From NCBI GenBank assembly GCA_002427815.1, contig DIZF01000020.1:191302-255301 (forward strand): DNA of 64,000 nucleotides. The letters run 5' to 3'. Under the pieces are notes generated by a model. That model saw nothing but the letters and a program-made list of their open reading frames with translations. It was not told the DNA's origin and made no database searches. The first letter of the stretch is position 1; each line of letters starts with the position of its first letter. Positions 49,636 through 59,152 of this stretch are shown one piece after another. Origin of the DNA: Ramlibacter tataouinensis (GTDB lineage Bacteria > Pseudomonadota > Gammaproteobacteria > Burkholderiales > Burkholderiaceae_C). A program made the position numbers and the translations under genes.

Positions 49636-51255
49636 ATGGCCCCCACCCCTGTTACCAATGCCCCCCATGATTTCGATGTGCTGATTGTCGGCAGCGGCTT
49701 GGCCGGACTGTCGGCCGCGCTGCATCTCGCGCCCACCCACCGGGTCGCGATCCTGACCAAACGATCCATGAGCGACGGCTCCAGCGGCTGGGCCCAGGGC
49801 GGGATCGCCGCCGTTATGGGCGAAGGCGATACCTTCCAGTCCCATGTGGACGACACGCTCGTGGCCGGGGCCGGCCTGTCCGATCTGGCAGCGACGCGCT
49901 TCGTGGTCGAGCATTCGCCCGGGAGCATCGAGTGGCTGCGCCAGCTGGGCGTTCCTTTCTCGCTCGAGGCCGGCCACCTGCACCTGACACGCGAAGGCGG
50001 CCACAGTGCGCGCCGCATCGTCCACGCGACCGACGCCACCGGCGCAGCGGTGCAGCACACCTTGATCGACCACGTGCGCAACACGCCCAACATCACGCTG
50101 TTCGAGCAGCACACCCTGGTGGACCTGATCACCAGCCGCAAGCTCGGCCTCGCCTGCGCGACCGGCCCCGCCTGCCTTGGGCTGTATGCCCTGGACGAAG
50201 CGACCGACGAGGTTCTCACGTTCCGCGCACCGCAGACCATCCTGGCCACGGGCGGCGCCGGCAAGGTGTATCTCTACACCACGAACCCCGACACCGCGAC
50301 CGGCGACGGCATCGCGGCGGCCTGGCGGGCCGGCTGCCGGGTGACCAACATGGAGTTCATCCAGTTCCACCCCACCTGCCTGTATCACCCGAACGTCAAG
50401 TCCTTCCTGATCAGCGAAGCGGTGCGCGGCGAAGGCGGGCGGCTGCTGCTGCCCGACGGCACCCGCTTCATGCCGCAGCACGATCCCCGGCTGGAACTGG
50501 CGCCGCGCGACGTGGTCGCGCGGGCGATCGACTTCGAGATGAAGAAGCACGGCCTGGAATGCGTGTACCTCGACATCTCGCACCAGCCGGCCGACTTCAT
50601 CCGCGAGCACTTCCCGACCATCCATGCGCGCTGCCTGGAACTGGGCATCGACATCACGCGCCAACCCATCCCGGTCGTTCCGGCGGCGCATTACACCTGC
50701 GGCGGCGTGCACACCGACCTGTCGGGGCGCACCGACCTGGCCGGGCTGCACGCGATCGGCGAAACCGCCTACACCGGTCTGCACGGGGCCAACCGCCTCG
50801 CCAGCAATTCGTTGGTGGAGTGCATGGTGTTCGCTCGCGCCGCAGCGCAGGACATCCTGGCCACGCCGCTGCCGACCCCGCCCGTCGTGCCGCCTTGGGA
50901 CGTCAGCCGGGTCACCGACGCCGACGAGTCGGTGGTGATCTCGCACAACTGGGACGAGCTGCGCCGCTTCATGTGGGATTACGTCGGCATAGTCCGCACC
51001 AATAAGCGGCTGGAACGCGCGGCGCACCGCATCCGCCTGCTGCAGGAAGAAATCCAGGAGTTCTACGCCAACTTCCACGTCACCCGCGACCTGCTGGAAT
51101 TGCGCAATCTGGTGACCGTGGCCGATCTGATCGTCAAGTCGGCCCGGGCGCGCCACGAAAGCCGCGGCTTGCACTTCAGCCGCGACTATCCGCAAATGCT
51201 GCCGGTGGCGGTCCCGACGATTCTGACCCAGGAGCAGGTACTCTCCAGGGCCTGA
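49636..51255 (+). CDS. nadB: L-aspartate oxidase
   Basis: The 539-residue flavoenzyme oxidises L-aspartate to iminoaspartate, the first step of NAD synthesis. It has DVLIVGSGLAGLSAALHL (FAD motif), KRSMSDGSSGWAQGGIAAV, LATGGAGKVYLYTTNP, MEFIQFHPTCLYHPN, HYTCGGVHTDLSGRTDLAGL and HGANRLASNSLVE, all as in NadB, which separates it from the related fumarate reductase flavoprotein in this window. It is convergent with nadA; an 11-base inverted repeat (51249-51283) spans both ends. Confidence 0.96.
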   Translation: MAPTPVTNAPHDFDVLIVGSGLAGLSAALHLAPTHRVAILTKRSMSDGSSGWAQGGIAAVMGEGDTFQSHVDDTLVAGAGLSDLAATRFVVEHSPGSIEWLRQLGVPFSLEAGHLHLTREGGHSARRIVHATDATGAAVQHTLIDHVRNTPNITLFEQHTLVDLITSRKLGLACATGPACLGLYALDEATDEVLTFRAPQTILATGGAGKVYLYTTNPDTATGDGIAAAWRAGCRVTNMEFIQFHPTCLYHPNVKSFLISEAVRGEGGRLLLPDGTRFMPQHDPRLELAPRDVVARAIDFEMKKHGLECVYLDISHQPADFIREHFPTIHARCLELGIDITRQPIPVVPAAHYTCGGVHTDLSGRTDLAGLHAIGETAYTGLHGANRLASNSLVECMVFARAAAQDILATPLPTPPVVPPWDVSRVTDADESVVISHNWDELRRFMWDYVGIVRTNKRLERAAHRIRLLQEEIQEFYANFHVTRDLLELRNLVTVADLIVKSARARHESRGLHFSRDYPQMLPVAVPTILTQEQVLSRA

Positions 51256-51283
51256 AGCGACGAGCCAACGGCCGCTTCAGGCC
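51249..51283. repeat. 11-bp perfect inverted repeat between convergent nadB and nadA
   Basis: GGCCTGAAGCG and CGCTTCAGGCC flank 13 bases. The hairpin includes the stop codons of both genes. There is no T run, so it is not a standard terminator; it may act as a bidirectional RNA end or stabiliser. Confidence 0.55.
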
Positions 51284-52395
51284 GCGCCGATGTGCGGCAC
51301 CAGCGACCCGCCCGGCTGACCGGCCTTGAGCGCGGCGGTGAACGCCAGCATGCGATCGATCGGCAGGCGGGCGCGCTGCCCGAGTGCGGGATCGACCTGG
51401 ATCTCGTTGCTGCCGGTCTCCAGCACCTGGGCCAGCCCGGCCAGGCTGTTCATCGCCATCCAGGGGCAGTGGGCGCAACTCTTGCAAGTGGCGCTGTTGC
51501 CCGCCGTTGGCGCCTCGATGAACAACTTGTCCGGATTGAGTGTGCGCAGCTTGTGCATCATGCCGTTGTCGGTGGCGACTATGAACTCCTTCGCGTCCAT
51601 CTCGCGCGCGGCCTTGAGGATGGCCGAGGTCGAACCGACGGAGTCGGCCAGCGCCACCACGTCCGCCGGCGATTCGGGATGCACCAGGATTTTGGCCTGT
51701 GGATACTGCTTCTTCAGCGCCTCGAGCTCGAACGCCTTGAACTCGTCGTGCACGATGCAAGCGCCGTTCCAGAACACCATGTCGGCGCCGGTCTCGCGCT
51801 GGATGTAGGACCCCAGGTGCTTGTCGGGCGCCCACAGGATCCTGTGCCCCTGGTCTTTCAGCGCGCGCACGATGTCCAGCGCGCAGCTGGAGGTGACCAG
51901 CCAGTCCGATCGCGCCTTCACGGCGGCGCTGGTATTGGCATAGACCACCACGGTGCGCCCGGGATGCTGATCGCAGAACGCCGAGAACTCCGCGATCGGG
52001 CAGCCCAGGTCGAGCGAGCAGGTGGCGTCCAGGTCGGGCATCAGCACGCGCTTCTCGGGCGACAGGATCTTGGCGGTTTCGCCCATGAAACGCACCCCGG
52101 AGACCACCAGCGTCTGCGCCGGATGGTCGCGGCCGAAGCGGGCCATCTCCAGCGAATCGCTCACCATGCCACCGGTCTCCTCGGCGAGGTCCTGCAGGTC
52201 GGGATGAACGTAGTAGTGCGACACCATCACGGCATTGCGTTCCTTGAGCAGGCGGCGAATCCGGTCCTTGAGCTCGCGGCGCTCTTGCGGCGACGGTTCC
52301 GCCGGCACCCGGGCCCAGGCGTGCCGGGTGTCGCAGGCATTGCCCGGCAGGGGCTGCTCGTATTCGACGTCGAGAATCGGGATGACGGCGTTCAT
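51277..52395 (-). CDS. nadA: Quinolinate synthase
   Basis: The 372-residue enzyme condenses iminoaspartate with dihydroxyacetone phosphate into quinolinate using a [4Fe-4S] cluster. Signatures: VSHYYVHPDLQDLAEETGGMVSDSLEMARF, VSGVRFMGETAKILSPEKRVLMPD (with Cys in LDATCSLD), VVYANTSAAVKARSDWLVTSSCA, WAPDKHLGSYI, VHPESPADVVALADSVGSTS and SCAHCPWMAMNSL near the C-terminus. It directly follows nadC on the minus strand (no gap), forming a nadCA unit. Confidence 0.96.
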   Translation of the reverse strand: MNAVIPILDVEYEQPLPGNACDTRHAWARVPAEPSPQERRELKDRIRRLLKERNAVMVSHYYVHPDLQDLAEETGGMVSDSLEMARFGRDHPAQTLVVSGVRFMGETAKILSPEKRVLMPDLDATCSLDLGCPIAEFSAFCDQHPGRTVVVYANTSAAVKARSDWLVTSSCALDIVRALKDQGHRILWAPDKHLGSYIQRETGADMVFWNGACIVHDEFKAFELEALKKQYPQAKILVHPESPADVVALADSVGSTSAILKAAREMDAKEFIVATDNGMMHKLRTLNPDKLFIEAPTAGNSATCKSCAHCPWMAMNSLAGLAQVLETGSNEIQVDPALGQRARLPIDRMLAFTAALKAGQPGGSLVPHIGAA

Positions 52396-53259
52396 TCAGA
52401 TTTCCTTCAACCGCATGGAAAAGTCGATCGCCTTCACGTCTTTGGTGAGGGATCCGATGGAGATGCGGTCCACCCCGGTTTCTGCAAGGGCACGCACACT
52501 ACCCAGCGTCACCCCGCCGGAGATTTCCAGCACGGCGCGGCCGCCGGTGATGCGGACGGCTTCGCGCAGCGTCGGCAGGTCCATGTTGTCCAGCAGCACC
52601 ATTTTCGCGCCGCTGCCCAGCGCTTCACCCAGCTGGGCCAGTGTCTCGACCTCGATTTCGACAAAAGCCGCCTGCGCCGCGACCCGCGCCGCCGCCTCCA
52701 GCACCTGCCGCACGCCGCCCGCGGCCGCGATGTGGTTTTCCTTGATCAGCACCGCGTCATATAGGCCGATCCGGTGGTTGGTGCCGCCGCCGGTGCGAAC
52801 CGCGTATTTCTGCGCCAGCCGCAAGCCGGGCAGCGTCTTGCGCGTGTCCACGATCTGCGCCCGGGTTCCGCGCACGGCATCGACGAAGATCGCGGTCCGG
52901 GTCGCAACCGCGCTGAGCAGCTGCAGGAAATTCAGCGCCGTGCGCTCCGCGGTGAGCAGCGCGCGGGCACTGCCTTCGACCTCGAGCACCACCTGGTCTG
53001 CCATGCTGCGCTGGCCCTCAGTCACCAGCCAGCGGATGGTCGCGGACGGCTCCAGCTGACGCAAGGTCGCCTCCACCCAGGGGGCGCCACAGATCACTGC
53101 GGCCTCGCGTGCCAGCACCCGGGCGCGGGCCCGGCGGCCCGGGTCGATCAGGCCGGCCGTGAGGTCACCCGTGCCGACGTCTTCGGCGAGCGCGCGGGCC
53201 GCATCCAGGCGGGCCAGACCGGCCACACCATCAGCAGAAAAATCCAGTGGAATTGCCAT
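52396..53259 (-). CDS. nadC: Nicotinate-nucleotide pyrophosphorylase (carboxylating)
   Basis: The start at 53259 gives 287 residues. NadC converts quinolinate and PRPP to nicotinate mononucleotide. Features: LAEDVGTGDLTAGLI at the N-terminus, TALNFLQLLSAVATRT, VDTRKTLPGLRLAQKYAVRTGGGTNHR, IKENHIAAAGG, and VLEISGGVTLGSVRALAETGVDRISIGSLTK at the phosphate site. It is the first gene of the nadC-nadA pair, with nadB nearby, so the de novo NAD route from aspartate is complete in this window. Confidence 0.96.
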   Translation of the reverse strand: MAIPLDFSADGVAGLARLDAARALAEDVGTGDLTAGLIDPGRRARARVLAREAAVICGAPWVEATLRQLEPSATIRWLVTEGQRSMADQVVLEVEGSARALLTAERTALNFLQLLSAVATRTAIFVDAVRGTRAQIVDTRKTLPGLRLAQKYAVRTGGGTNHRIGLYDAVLIKENHIAAAGGVRQVLEAAARVAAQAAFVEIEVETLAQLGEALGSGAKMVLLDNMDLPTLREAVRITGGRAVLEISGGVTLGSVRALAETGVDRISIGSLTKDVKAIDFSMRLKEI

Positions 53260-53414
53260 GGGCCAAGCATAGCGGCATCGCCAGCGCCATGGGCGAGCGC
53301 AATGGTTCACCTCATGCCGTGCTGCGCGCCCCAATGTCGCCCTGGTTACAGAGTCGGCGTGGCCGAGTTCGGCACCATTGCGCATCGGCACCTTTTTTGG
53401 CAGAGGAAAGAGCC

Positions 53415-53867
53415 ATGGCACAACCCCACCCATTGGACCCGGCAGCGGTACAGGCGCTGGTCAAGCGGGGCTTTGAAGGCTCACCGTTCGTGCGGGACGT
53501 GGGCCTGCAGTTCGTCGATTGCGGCGCCGGCTGGTGCGCAGCATCGCTGGAACTGCAGCCCCGGCATTTCCAGCACACCGGCGTTATGCACGCGGGCGTC
53601 ATTACCACCCTGGCCGACCATTGCGCAGGCGAAGCCGGACAGCTCATGTGCGGTCCCGATGAGCATGTCGTCACCCTTGAATTCAAGATCAATCTGCTGC
53701 GTCCCGGGGTGGGCGAGCGGCTGACCTGCCGCGCCGAGGTGCTCAAGCCGGGCAAGGCCTTCCATGTGGTCGAGGCGCAGGTCTGGACGCACCAGGCCGC
53801 GAGCAAGGTCCTGGTGGCCAAGCTGAACGCCACCTTGGCCGTGGCGCGCAACAAGGCGCCCGCATAA
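53415..53867 (+). CDS. PaaI-like hotdog-fold thioesterase
   Basis: The ATG at 53415 has a GAGGAAAG ribosome site. The 150-residue protein shows the hotdog pattern HFQHTGVMHAGVITTLADHCAGEAG (Asp and His of the active site in the helix region) and VTLEFKINLLRPGVGERLTCRAEVLKPGKAFHVVEAQVW. It hydrolyses acyl-CoA thioesters; the acyl group is unknown. It stands alone between nadC and the thioredoxin-like gene. Confidence 0.87.
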   Translation: MAQPHPLDPAAVQALVKRGFEGSPFVRDVGLQFVDCGAGWCAASLELQPRHFQHTGVMHAGVITTLADHCAGEAGQLMCGPDEHVVTLEFKINLLRPGVGERLTCRAEVLKPGKAFHVVEAQVWTHQAASKVLVAKLNATLAVARNKAPA

Positions 53868-53954
53868 CCCATCCCCCGGCGCCGCGGACCCGGATGACTT
53901 GGACCGGCGGCCCTCGCCTGCGCACACCCCGGGCGGCTTCGCGACAATAGGGTC

Positions 53955-54284
53955 ATGAATACGGCATTTGCTGACAAAGAACCTTCCCGTGCCGAAATCG
54001 ACGCAATGGCCGGGCCGGTGGTGGTGGAGTTCGGCACGCCCTGGTGTGGCTGGTGCCGTGCGGCACAGCCCCTGATTGCGGAAGCGCTGGCGTCGTACCC
54101 CGGGGTGCGCCACCTGAAGGTGGAGGATGGCAGCGGCCGGCCGCTGGGCCGGTCGTTCAGGGTCAAGCTATGGCCGACGCTGATCTGTCTCAGCGACGGC
54201 AGTGAGGTGGCACGGCTGGTGCGCCCCAGCGACCTCGAGTCGGTCCGGCAGGCCCTGGACCGCATTGCACCCACCGCCGGCTGA
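53955..54284 (+). CDS. Thioredoxin-like protein
   Basis: The 109-residue cytoplasmic protein has the thioredoxin fold pattern VVVEFGTPWCGWCRAAQPLI with active-site WCGWC (about residues 31-35), then VKLWPTLICLSDG with the cis-Pro, and a final helix DLESVRQALDRI. The Gly-Trp active site dipeptide differs from the Gly-Pro of Trx1, so the redox potential will differ. It is convergent with the response regulator gene. Confidence 0.88.
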   Translation: MNTAFADKEPSRAEIDAMAGPVVVEFGTPWCGWCRAAQPLIAEALASYPGVRHLKVEDGSGRPLGRSFRVKLWPTLICLSDGSEVARLVRPSDLESVRQALDRIAPTAG

Positions 54285-54303
54285 TCCGCCGCCGCACCCG
54301 GTG

Positions 54304-55731
54304 CTAGCTCGTGCCGGTGTCGCCGGAAGTCGGCGGCTCGGTGTCGCGCACCCGGATGTTGTACTTCTTCATCAAGGCCTGGAAGTTGGCGCGCTGCATC
54401 CCGGTCTCCTCCGCGCTCTTCGTCACGTTCCAGACATTTCGCTTCAGCGTTTCGTGGATGAACAGCTTCTCGATGTTTTCCACCGATTTTTCCCGCGCAA
54501 TCTTCTTGACCCGCTTGAGATCGTCGCTGGTCCTGGGCACATCCAGATCCGAACGTGGCGCGGTGTCGAGGATGTTGGCCAGGTGGGCCTGTCGAATCAC
54601 GTTGTCGGACGTGAGGATCACCGCCCGGTGGACGGTGTTCTGCAGTTCGCGCACATTGCCCGGCCAGTCGTAATTCATCAGCAGGCTCATCGCGCCGTCG
54701 GAGAACTGCGCCACCGGGCGGTCGAGTTCCTCGCTGAACTGCTTGAGGAAGTGGAAGGCCAGCGCGGGAATGTCGTCGCGCCGTTCCCGCAAGGGTGGGA
54801 TGTGAATGGGAAAGACGTTGATCCGGTAGAAGAGATCCTCGCGGAAAGTGCCCTCGGCGACCATCGCCTTGGGGTCCTTGTTGGTCGCGGCCAATATCCT
54901 GATGTTGGTGGTGTGGGTCTTGGTGTCGCCCACCGCCCGGAATTCGCGCTCCTGGAGCACGCGCAGCAGCTTGGCCTGGGTGGACAGCGGGATGTTGCCC
55001 AGCTCGTCCAGGAACAGGGTGCCGTTGTTGGCGACTTCGAACATGCCGCGCTTGTTGGACACGGCACCGGTGAATGCGCCCTTCACGTGCCCGAACAGTT
55101 CGCTTTCCAGCAGATGCTCGCTCAGCGTCGTGCAGTCGACCGGCACGAAGGGCTGGTCCTTGCGCAGGCTGTTGTAGTGAATGGCCCGCGCGATCATTTC
55201 CTTGCCGGTTCCGCTCTCGCCGGTGATCAGGACGGTGCAGTTGGTCGGCGCGCACTTGGCGATCAGGGCGTAGACGCTCTGCATCTGCGGGCTGAAACCG
55301 ACGATGTTCTCGAACCGGTATTTCGAGCTGACTTCGCTCTTGAGCGAGCGGTTTTCCAGCAGCAGGCGGCGCTTCTCGAGCGCGCGCTCCACCACCAGCT
55401 TCAGCTCGTCCGGTTCGAACGGCTTGGACAGGTAATCGAAGGCGCCGAGCTTCATCGCCTTGACCGCGGTCTGGATCTGCGACAGCCCCGTCATCATGAT
55501 GACGTCGATGTCGGGGTGCCGTTCCTTGACATGCTGCAGCACTTCCAGCCCGTCGACCTTGGGCATCATGATGTCGAGCACGATGATGTCGTAGTTGTTT
55601 TCGTCGATCTTGCGCAGCGCCTCCCAGCCGTCCTGCACCGACTCGACTTCGTAGCGCTCGTCGTTCAGTGTGCGAACGCAGCTGCGAATGACGATTTCCT
55701 CGTCGTCGACGATCAGTATCCTGGCTTTCAT
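54304..55731 (-). CDS. Sigma-54-dependent response regulator (NtrC family)
   Basis: The start at 55731 overlaps the kinase stop (ATGA) and gives 475 residues. Domains in order: receiver (1-120; VDDEE, phospho-acceptor Asp in VLDIMMPKVDG, Lys in SKPFEPDE), AAA+ domain (about 140-380; GESGTGKE Walker A, ELFGHVKGAFTGA contacting sigma-54, LFLDELGNIP Walker B, WPGNVRELQN), and a Fis-type helix-turn-helix (about 430-470; NVTKSAEETGMQRANFQALMKKYNI). It activates transcription at sigma-54 promoters on signal from the linked haem-bearing kinase. Target genes are unknown. Confidence 0.95.
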   Translation of the reverse strand: MKARILIVDDEEIVIRSCVRTLNDERYEVESVQDGWEALRKIDENNYDIIVLDIMMPKVDGLEVLQHVKERHPDIDVIMMTGLSQIQTAVKAMKLGAFDYLSKPFEPDELKLVVERALEKRRLLLENRSLKSEVSSKYRFENIVGFSPQMQSVYALIAKCAPTNCTVLITGESGTGKEMIARAIHYNSLRKDQPFVPVDCTTLSEHLLESELFGHVKGAFTGAVSNKRGMFEVANNGTLFLDELGNIPLSTQAKLLRVLQEREFRAVGDTKTHTTNIRILAATNKDPKAMVAEGTFREDLFYRINVFPIHIPPLRERRDDIPALAFHFLKQFSEELDRPVAQFSDGAMSLLMNYDWPGNVRELQNTVHRAVILTSDNVIRQAHLANILDTAPRSDLDVPRTSDDLKRVKKIAREKSVENIEKLFIHETLKRNVWNVTKSAEETGMQRANFQALMKKYNIRVRDTEPPTSGDTGTS

Positions 55732-57362
55732 GGAATGCTCTCTGAGAGTGTTCTGGCAGGCTCGGCCAGGGGCAGCGTGACCGGCAGGCAGATGCGGAAG
55801 GTGCTTCCCTCGCCGACGGTGCTTTCGACCTCGATCTCGCCGCCGTGGGCCCGCACGATCCCATAGCTCACGGACAGGCCCAGGCCCGTGCCCTTGCCCA
55901 CCTCCTTGGAGGTGAAGAACGGGTCGAAGATGCGCTTCAGGTTGGCCTCGGGGATGCCGCAACCGGTATCGCTGATGGCGATTTCGACCGCGGGCGTGGT
56001 TTCACTGCACGGTCCCGGCAGCTTCTTCCTCCTGTGCAGATGGCTTCGGACCGTGATCTTGCCGTGCTCCTCAATCGCCTGCTGGGCATTGACCAGGATA
56101 TTCATCAGCACCTGCTTGATCAGGTCGGCGTCGACGAACAGCGGCGGCAGGTCGGGGTCCAGGTCCATCGCGATCTCGATGTGCTGCAAGGCGGCCGACC
56201 GATCGACGAACTGAACGGTCTCCGCTATCAGCTGGTTGAGGTTGACCAGCGCTTTTTCGGGGGTCTTCTCGCGGGCGAAGTCCAGCAGGCGCCGGATGAT
56301 GCTGGCGCAGCGCTTGGTTTCGCGGATCACCAGGTCCAGGTCTTCGGCGTCCTGGCTGTTATCGGGCATCTTCTTGCGCATCAAGCTGGTGAAGATCAAC
56401 ACCCCGGTCAGCGGGTTGTTCAGCTCATGCGCGATACCGGCGGCCAGTTGCCCGATGGACGCCAGCTTCTCGCCGCGTGCCACCTCGGCCTCGGCCAGAC
56501 GCAGCTCTTCGGTGCGCTCCTTGACCTTCTCTTCGAGTGTCTGCACCCATCCCTCGAGTTCCTGCCTGGACTTCTTCAGGGCGCCCATCATCGCATTGGA
56601 CGAACGCGCCAGGCTGCCGAATTCGTCCTCGCCGCGTACCGGAATGGCATTGTCGAAGTTCCCCGAGGCAAGCCGCTTGGCCCCCTTCTCGAGGTCATGC
56701 AGCGGCTGATAGATCAGCTTGTGCAGCAGCGCCGCCGCGCTGAGCGACACCAGCAGGATGAATCCGATGGAGACCAGGATCATGTTGATGACATGCGCCC
56801 TCATGGTCTGGTTGATCTCATCCAGGGAATAGGTGATGTCGACCACGCCCAGCACCGGCTGGCTCGCGGGATGCTGGTGGCACGCGGCGCTTGAACAGGA
56901 GGGCTCGTTGCGAATCACCTCCATGTTGCCCAGCATCTGGTGCCGGTCGGCGGTCTCGAAAAGCCGCCATTTCTTGTGGTTCGGAATGTCCGTCAGGGCT
57001 TTCTCGCCCTCATGGCAATGAGAGCAGTGTTCGGCTTCCTTGTCGATGTGCTGGCCGATTTCGGCCGGAAAGTTGGAGTGCGCGATGATGCCGTTCTTGC
57101 GCAACACGCGAACCCGCTGGATGCCTTCCTGCTTGCCGATGTCCTCGATGATCTGTTCAACGATCTCGGGCTCGTCCAGCAGCATGGCGTAGCGTGTGCT
57201 GCGGGCAATCACCTGCGACAGCTGCATCATGTGAGTCACCAGGGTCCGCAGTTGCTCGCCGCGCTCCTGCTGGACCAGCAACACGACGAACAGCACCATC
57301 ACCGCAACCAGAACGGTGGACAGATAGAGGCTGACTTTGAACTTGAGGCTTCTCGGCGACAT
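55728..57362 (-). CDS. Sensor histidine kinase with two c-type haem motifs in its periplasmic domain
   Basis: I use the ATG at 57362 (a GTG at 57440 would add 26 residues); the product has 544 residues. Order: TM1 (about 10-30), periplasmic sensor (31-190), TM2 (about 191-214), HAMP (about 215-270), coiled coil, dimerisation domain with His312 in GIAHELNNP, and the HATPase domain with DTGCGIPE and GTGLGLSVSYG. The sensor holds CSHCH (113-117), a normal haem c site, and CSSAACH (156-162), a CX4CH site of the rarer haem type. It is probably a periplasmic redox or ligand sensor paired with the sigma-54 regulator. Confidence 0.92.
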   Translation of the reverse strand: MSPRSLKFKVSLYLSTVLVAVMVLFVVLLVQQERGEQLRTLVTHMMQLSQVIARSTRYAMLLDEPEIVEQIIEDIGKQEGIQRVRVLRKNGIIAHSNFPAEIGQHIDKEAEHCSHCHEGEKALTDIPNHKKWRLFETADRHQMLGNMEVIRNEPSCSSAACHQHPASQPVLGVVDITYSLDEINQTMRAHVINMILVSIGFILLVSLSAAALLHKLIYQPLHDLEKGAKRLASGNFDNAIPVRGEDEFGSLARSSNAMMGALKKSRQELEGWVQTLEEKVKERTEELRLAEAEVARGEKLASIGQLAAGIAHELNNPLTGVLIFTSLMRKKMPDNSQDAEDLDLVIRETKRCASIIRRLLDFAREKTPEKALVNLNQLIAETVQFVDRSAALQHIEIAMDLDPDLPPLFVDADLIKQVLMNILVNAQQAIEEHGKITVRSHLHRRKKLPGPCSETTPAVEIAISDTGCGIPEANLKRIFDPFFTSKEVGKGTGLGLSVSYGIVRAHGGEIEVESTVGEGSTFRICLPVTLPLAEPARTLSESIP

Positions 57363-57715
57363 TCCCGGCTTCAGCAGCAATCGAAAGTACTGCGTGCGCG
57401 TCCGAGGAATGCCGTTGCTCACCCTGATCCCGATGGGCACGGGCGCAGGGCCGGTAGGCCGCTGCGGCCGGGCTTGGGGCCGTGCGAACCTCTTCGTTGC
57501 CGAAGACGGGTTGGTACCGCGGAAGCGCTCAAGCTCAGTGTGCGCTCAAGCGGGGGCAATTCTTTTGATCACCGGCAACTGAGCCGGGAAAAGGCGGCGT
57601 TCCCGGCCCAGGTGGGAGCCTTTACCGTGCGCCGAGGACCCGGTCGAAAAGAGCCGAGGCTGGCAATCTGCCCGGTCTCATCGCCCTTGCGGTCGGGAAA
57701 CGGGGCGGACTCTGC
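57363..57715. other. Intergenic region between the kinase gene and ctpA
   Basis: No gene, known RNA or clear terminator was recognised. A GTG start for the kinase at 57440 lies here. Both flanking genes are on the minus strand, so this region should hold the promoter of the kinase-regulator pair. Confidence 0.4.
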
Positions 57716-59152
57716 TCAGTTTTCCTTCTTTTCTTCCTTGCGCTCGACCATGGTCTTGCTGACCAGGACCGGCCGGCCCTTGAGCTGGTTCAAGGCCTGG
57801 ACCAGCGGGAAGTCCTTGTCGGTCCCGAATTCGGGAATCTTGCGATCGATTGGGGCCTTGCGGGCTTCCTCCTCCGCTTTCTTGCGGGCGTCCTCGCGAG
57901 CTTTCTCGCGCCCCGGGTCCTTGACTTCGGCGCCCTGGCCGCTGGTCAGGTGATGGTCAAGGTCGGCTTCGCGGGTGCGCAGCGCCGAGAAGAGATTGCC
58001 CTCTTCGGTTTCGTCGACCATGACGTCGGGAACGATGCCCTTGGCCTGGATCGACCTGCCGCTGGGCGTGTAGTAGCGCGCCGTGGTCAGCTTCAGCCCG
58101 GTGTCGGGTCCGAGCGGACGCACCGTTTGCACCGAGCCTTTGCCGAAGGTCTGGCTCCCCAGTATGGTGGCGCGTTTGTGATCCTGCAGGGCTCCGGCGA
58201 CGATTTCGCTGGCCGAGGCCGAGCCTTCGTTGACCAGCACCACCAGCGGAACGGTCTTGAGGGCCGCCGGCAGATGGCGCAGCGGGTCGGAACCAGAGCG
58301 CCGCTGATAGAACTCGGGCGCCGCCTTGTAGACGAACTTGCTCTCGGCGAGCTGGCCGTTGGTGGACACCACGACCGCATTCTCGGGCAGGAAGGCAGCG
58401 GAGACGGCCACCGCGGAGTCGAGCAGGCCCCCCGGGTCGTTGCGCAGGTCCAGCACCATGCCCTTGAGGTTGGGATCGGCCTTGTAGATTTCCTCGACCT
58501 TCTTGACGAAGTCATCCACCGTCCGATCCTGGAACTGCGACAGGCGGATCCAGCCGTAGCCGGATTCCATCACCTTGCCGCGCACCGACTGGGTACGGAT
58601 TTCCTCGCGCGTGATGGTCACCGGGAAGCTGCGGTTCTCGTCCTTGCGGAAGATCGTCAGCATGACCTTGGTATTGGGCTCGCCGCGCATGCGCTTGACG
58701 GCGTCATTGAGCGACAGGCCCTTGACCAGCGTGTCGTCGATCTTGGTGATCAGGTCATTGGGCTTGAGGCCGGCGCGGAAGGCGGGTGAGCCCTCGATTG
58801 GCGAAACCACCTTGACCAGCCCGTCTTCCTGGGAAATTTCGATGCCGACGCCCACGAAGCGGCCGGAGGTGCCTTCGCGGAATTCCTTGAACGACTTCTT
58901 GTCGAAATACTGGGAATGCGGGTCGAGACTGGACACCATGCCCGAGATGGCGTCGGTAATCAGCTTCTTCTCGTCCACCGGCTCGACGTAGTCGCTTTTG
59001 ATCATGCCGAAGACGGCCGCCAGCTGCTGCAGCTCTTCCAGCGGCAGTGGCGCCAGGGAGCCACGCGCAACCGTCTGCAACGACGCCGTCGTCAGCGCGC
59101 CGGCCAGGGCGCCCACGGAAATCCAGCCGGCAATCTTGAGTTTGTGGCTCAT
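57716..59152 (-). CDS. ctpA: Carboxy-terminal processing protease (S41 family)
   Basis: The 478-residue protein has an N-terminal signal anchor (about 8-28), a PDZ domain (about 95-175, VGVGIEISQEDGLVKVVSPI and GLKPNDLITKIDD), and the S41 catalytic core with Ser in NEGSASASEIVAGAL and Lys in GSQTFGKGSVQTVRPL. It degrades or trims periplasmic proteins from the C-terminus. The C-terminal 70 residues are Lys/Glu-rich. It lies before gpmA on the minus strand (184 bases away), an arrangement frequent in betaproteobacteria. Confidence 0.94.
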   Translation of the reverse strand: MSHKLKIAGWISVGALAGALTTASLQTVARGSLAPLPLEELQQLAAVFGMIKSDYVEPVDEKKLITDAISGMVSSLDPHSQYFDKKSFKEFREGTSGRFVGVGIEISQEDGLVKVVSPIEGSPAFRAGLKPNDLITKIDDTLVKGLSLNDAVKRMRGEPNTKVMLTIFRKDENRSFPVTITREEIRTQSVRGKVMESGYGWIRLSQFQDRTVDDFVKKVEEIYKADPNLKGMVLDLRNDPGGLLDSAVAVSAAFLPENAVVVSTNGQLAESKFVYKAAPEFYQRRSGSDPLRHLPAALKTVPLVVLVNEGSASASEIVAGALQDHKRATILGSQTFGKGSVQTVRPLGPDTGLKLTTARYYTPSGRSIQAKGIVPDVMVDETEEGNLFSALRTREADLDHHLTSGQGAEVKDPGREKAREDARKKAEEEARKAPIDRKIPEFGTDKDFPLVQALNQLKGRPVLVSKTMVERKEEKKEN

